Assembly (NCBI GenBank): GCA_946807835.1
Contig: OX327683.1
Span: 18,915,001 to 18,979,000, forward strand
Reading direction: 5' to 3'
From: Ailanthus altissimus
Taxonomy: Eukaryota > Streptophyta > Magnoliopsida > Sapindales > Simaroubaceae
DNA: 64,000 nt
Every line of letters begins with the position of its first letter. Within the stretch, counting starts at the first letter, position 1. Positions 59,916-64,000 of this stretch are shown in pieces. The translations under genes and the position numbers were made by a program. A model generated the notes under the pieces. It made no database searches. It saw nothing but the letters and a program-made list of their open reading frames with translations, and was not told the DNA's origin.

Positions 59916-61499
59916 ATTGGGTATTAAATTATTTATCCCAGCTGTTCAATTACTTGCATCCCATTATATTCCCATGCATGAACGGCAGTCGAATAATATC
60001 TGAAAAGAGAAAGACAAATTTACATAGAGGTTTGATTAAAAAGAAAGATTCATTAAAAGCCTAAAGGATTAGATTCCTCAACATGCTTGTGATCAAAGAG
60101 ATTCCAGTAACGTTCACACTACTCAATTGCCACAAACTCAAACCCATCATAATAAAAATAAACAGATCTAGACTTTGGAATTTTAATATTCATAAGATCA
60201 TGAGTAAGAATTGGATCCCCATTTGGGTTATAATCTGAAATGGGGTTTTTTTTTTCTTTTTTAAAAGAAAATCTGTTCACATAGAAACAGAGAATCAAGT
60301 CATCTAAATCACAAAATCAAATTAAACTTGTTGTAGTTCGAATATATACTATCTTGCCTTGTCATATTTTGAATGATATAAAAATAAAGAACTAGCAAGA
60401 GGCAGGAGCATAGACCATGTTGTAAGGCACAAGCAATCACATGGGTGTTTTCAGACCACACCAAATCACAAAAAGAATTCTACATTTCCCTTCGAGATCT
60501 ACTCATATCAGCTGCCTGCTAATTTGGTTTTTGCATGTTACATCATGTGTTTTTATTGTTGAATTGATCTGGGTTTAGACTCAAATGACTTTTCTGTGTA
60601 ACATGGCCTTGCCAACTCATACATATATCTCTCTCTTTCTTTCTTTCCCCCCCTTTTTTTTTCTCATTTTAAATACCATGGGTTTGACAACTATTTGCAA
60701 TAATATTCCTATTGATATGAATTTTTGTTACATTAAATATAAATTTTTCTATACCCATATATAAAACTTTAATCTATAATAATATTTTTAATTGGTTTTT
60801 GTTTCGAACGAGTCCCTCAATTATTTTGTGGATATGGCCTTGCTCTTGTTAGTGTAGGATTAGCATTGCATCTTCCTCTAAGTTGTTAATTAATAAAGCA
60901 AAACCAACAACTTTTTGTCATTGTTGTGTCTTACTTTATTAGGATTCATCGTTGTTGCCGTGTGACAAGTCAAGAAAAGTGCAACACAAACTGACGGTGA
61001 CATTAAAAAAATTGGTGCATAGTTTCTACCTTGAATTGTATATCAAGACATATTCATCATAACAACTATTGGAACATCGATCATAGGTAAAGCATTTCGT
61101 TGAAATAAAAAATTATTGGAATTGTGAGTCCGAATTTTTATTTTTATTGTTTTAAGGTGAAAATAAATGCATTTCAAATATTTGAGAATACATTTAATTC
61201 ATATTATATCTAAATTTGTAAACTTTATCACAATTGTCCTATGTTTCAAACGTTGGTGTTTATATATATATATATATAATTAATAAATAATATAACTCAT
61301 AATATGGTGAGCACTAAAATATATAGTGTGACTGTATAATACATTGATAATAATGTTAAAATTATAGATTAACCAAATAATGTTATATAATGGTGTTATT
61401 CATCGTATAATAAATTATGTAGTAGATTACATTCTTTATATGTATAGTATATATTTTCCCTTGAAAAATTTGCTCAATACCAAAGCTTAAGTCTAACCT
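59916..61499. other. Intergenic, no gene recognised
   Basis: Only simple-sequence tracts are seen: a CT-rich run at 60625-60665 and (TA)n at 61262-61279. No ORF or homology is evident. Confidence 0.4.
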
Positions 61500-63175
61500 A
61501 TATCTTACCTAGGTGGCCTGAGGACCGAGGACATGTTTACTCACAATTAAGAGTAAAACCTTAAAGGAATTAAGGCCCAAATCTAACTCGAGCCTATCGA
61601 AGGGCCTAATTCTAGAGGCTCATTTGCTCATATGCAAGACAAAGACTTCTTCAATATTTATATTTAAAATCCGAAAAGGTCACCATAACTTTCCTAGCAC
61701 AATAAGCCCCAAGGAGTTTAAGAGTATGCCTTAATATTAGAATTCCATGATGCAATGAACCTTTGTTAATCATCAACTACTAAGGAAAGCCTAAGAATCT
61801 CATAATTGGGTTCAATCACATTACCTCAGATCTAACACAAATCACAAGGGAGATGAACCCAAATTTTTTGGGATAACACAATAAAGACCAGTTATAAAAA
61901 GGTAGTGTCACCACAGTCGAAAGAAAAAAAAATTCAACACATATACTATTTTGTCTTTTTACTCCTCCCCAATTACATTTCACAACCATTGACTTAAGCA
62001 TCAGAGGGTCATTGTTAAAAAAATCTATTAGCAAGATTTAACATTTTCTTATCTTTCATTGCAGGAGTGTTAGGATTGTCGAGAAAGGCTTACCTTAGCA
62101 CAGCTTAATAGTGGAGGCCCAATTTTATTTCTCCTAAAAAAATAAATTCAAAACTCGTTAGCTTAAGAAATTAATTTTTTGGGTCAACAAATTTTGAAGT
62201 TGGCTATAGGGATGAACGAGAAGCCTTGAAAGTGTTCACCGAAACCCAAATGACAGACCATTCATAAAGTAGTGTTGATCACAACATGATCTTATGATCA
62301 ACTGAACACCCAGAGCAAAATAATAGGGGTTTGATTGATGATTCCATAAGAGAAAAAACCAACATTATAAACTAAAACCCATTTACTCGTGGGAGTCGAT
62401 GAGGAGCTACGAACGATGAGAGAAGAGATGGAGGAAATGGGAAAGTTACTAATTAAGATCCTGAAGGATCAGAAAGAATTAGGAGCAGTAGGAGAGCCTC
62501 AAGGTGTTAACCAACGAGATGATTTTTCAAACCCGAGGGCACTAAACAAATAGGATAATGAGGCCATTTGTTTGAATTTCTTGAGGAGAAAAGGTAAAAA
62601 GAGTGCAACAAATCCCAGCCGATGACCAATTGATGAGCTAGTCAGGGACTGGCTATATTGAGAGAAAGCGTGCTTGGTTTAAATTTAGGATTCGAGCCAC
62701 GTAGAAGAAAATGAACGGAAGTTTAGGGATCATAAAAAAGGAAAAAGGGAAATTAAAGAAGGTAAGGTATTAAAAAGATCACACATAAAGATACCTTAGG
62801 ATGAAAAAGTCGGAGGATTAGAGGAGCAAATACATAGCCTACTCGAGGAATTAAAAAAATGAGATCTCTCTCTCCCCATAAAGATTGAAAAAGAAAAGTG
62901 GTCTCTCCTGATCGAGGAGTTCAAGAATAAAATAAAGAAGTTTAGACAATGTCAATGGAGTATGATTATTTTTCTAGTTCTCTAAGTGGAATATATATAC
63001 TTAATGTCAGAAACAACATTGGTATGTTACAAGTCAATCAAGTAAGTGTTATTTGAGTAAAAAACTTCTTCATAAAAGATTTGGGAGAGATTTCTTGTAT
63101 ACCAGATATAAAACTTTATAGAGATATAGTTAAGAGGTTGATGAGACCCTCCCAATTTTTGTACATAGACTAAGT
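61500..63175 (+). mobile_element. Decayed gypsy-like element: LTR end, leader and gag-like trace
   Basis: Around 62180-62215 the phrase GGTCAACAAATTTTGAAG followed by TTGGCTATAGGGATGA resembles the LTR-leader junction of plant Tat/Athila-type gypsy elements, where TTGGCGCCGTCTGTGGGGA is usual. Upstream, TTATAAAAAGGT at 61894 could be the LTR TATA box. Downstream, a glutamate- and lysine-rich reading (VDEELRTMREEMEEMGKLL at about 62396) runs with stops to about 62950, compatible with a decayed gag. This rests on resemblance only, so the class is tentative. Confidence 0.35.
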
Positions 63176-63180
63176 CTTAT

Positions 63181-64000
63181 TGTCACGCCCCAGACCCAAA
63201 AGATCCGACACACGACATCACTTACATTCATTCACTGCATGTGCACTCATAAATAATATTACACAAAATTTTCAACTTTCATTCAACACAGAAATCCTTA
63301 GCAAGTTGCTAGTAAGTTCAACACTAAAATTAACCATAACCTAACATATAAATATAAACTTCTCTTGACAATATTTAAACATTCATTTCAATTTCTTTCA
63401 AAATTATAGCAATTGAATTATGACTGGGACAATTATTAAACCGGAGATACGCAGAGTTTTCTCAGAGATTAACACTCTACTACGTCACCAGTAGCAACTT
63501 TGTTACCGGGAGCCCAGAATATATTCATTGCAAATTCTTACTTAAAATCATCCAATAACCACACTTTATAAAACTTAAACCAAATCCAATCCACACACAA
63601 TGAAATAATACATAAGTATTTATTCAATAGGGACAAACCAAATATCCTATCCTACGTGTCCCCAAATGAAACACACAACAACCTAGCAACTTAGGGAACC
63701 CAAGGAACAGCAGAAGCCTTGCCAAATCCGCTAAGCACACATGTACCTTATTTACCTGAAATCACCATAAACTATAATGAGTATAAAACTCAGTAAGCAT
63801 ACTAATTTTTCATATATCAAATACAAATACATATATGTACACAATGCATATGTATGATATGTTGTGATCAATCAAAATCATAATCTTATCAAATCACATA
63901 TCATGTAAGCGCTTACACATTCTTTCAAAACACATAATAGGAATACCATCACTCAACTACTACTTAGTAGGACTTACATATCACATATCACATAATGAGC
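63181..64000 (-). mobile_element. Family C gypsy-type LTR, cut by the window edge
   Basis: It starts TGTCACGCCCCAGACCC and follows the 23774-24465 sequence with few differences. Relative to that copy it has about 140 extra bases between CATTCATTCA and AATATTTAAACATTC, so one copy carries an indel. The rest lies beyond the window, so it cannot be told whether this is a solo LTR or the 3' LTR of a full element. In minus orientation an internal region would lie to the left, but the left flank shows no matching primer-binding site. That favours a solo LTR. Confidence 0.82.

Noticed and set aside
1..64000. tRNA, rRNA, CRISPR, organelle or viral insertions
   Set aside because: None was recognised. 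TGGTATCA-like words are retroelement primer-binding sites, not tRNA genes.

Overview
This is nuclear DNA from a flowering plant, almost certainly a dicot. The evidence is an AT-rich sequence, GT-AG introns, a three-exon alpha-expansin gene, plant-specific XH-domain (FDM/IDN2-type) genes, and layers of plant transposable elements (Ty1/copia, Ty3/gypsy, TRIM-like, hAT, Mutator and MITE-like). The species cannot be named from the sequence alone. There are only two convincing intact or partly visible host genes. Most of the rest is transposon debris.

Layout. 1-1135: the 3' end (two exons, + strand) of an FDM/IDN2-like gene of the RNA-directed DNA methylation pathway. 1.6-4.6 kb: a coding-less LTR retroelement. 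4.76-9.93 kb: a decayed second FDM-like copy that still has G-box promoter motifs and recognisable coiled-coil and XH exons. 10-13 kb: intergenic, with an hAT-type MITE and a promoter-like region followed by a strong hairpin. 13.7-22.9 kb: an inverted cluster of one copia family (+, -, + segments), itself hit by two solo LTRs. 23.1-23.7 kb: a repeat found again at 34.3-34.9 kb. 23.8-26.5 kb: a gypsy-type solo LTR. 26.6-29.9 kb: a TRIM-like array split by another solo LTR. 30.2-30.9 kb: a foldback element. 32.2-33.6 kb: an intact alpha-expansin gene (- strand). 34.9-38.2 kb: intergenic. 38.2-43.3 kb: a dead hAT element. 44.8-52.5 kb: a dead Mutator-like element split by nested solo LTRs. 55.4-58 kb: further LTR fragments. 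59.4-59.9 kb: a tandem duplication. 61.5-63.2 kb: gypsy remnants. 63.2-64 kb: the start of a second copy of the gypsy-type LTR.

The most instructive structures are five solo LTRs with matching 5-bp target-site duplications (a sixth has one mismatch), a copia element rearranged into two palindromic junctions, a TRIM-like LTR carrying an snRNA-type promoter motif (USE plus TATA) with a solo LTR landed in its TATA box, and an hAT transposase whose assignable premature stops all sit where Trp or Gln codons are expected, as cytosine deamination would produce. No CRISPR, bacterial operon, rRNA or tRNA gene was seen. All homology calls come from reading translations and recalling family motifs; no database search was run.
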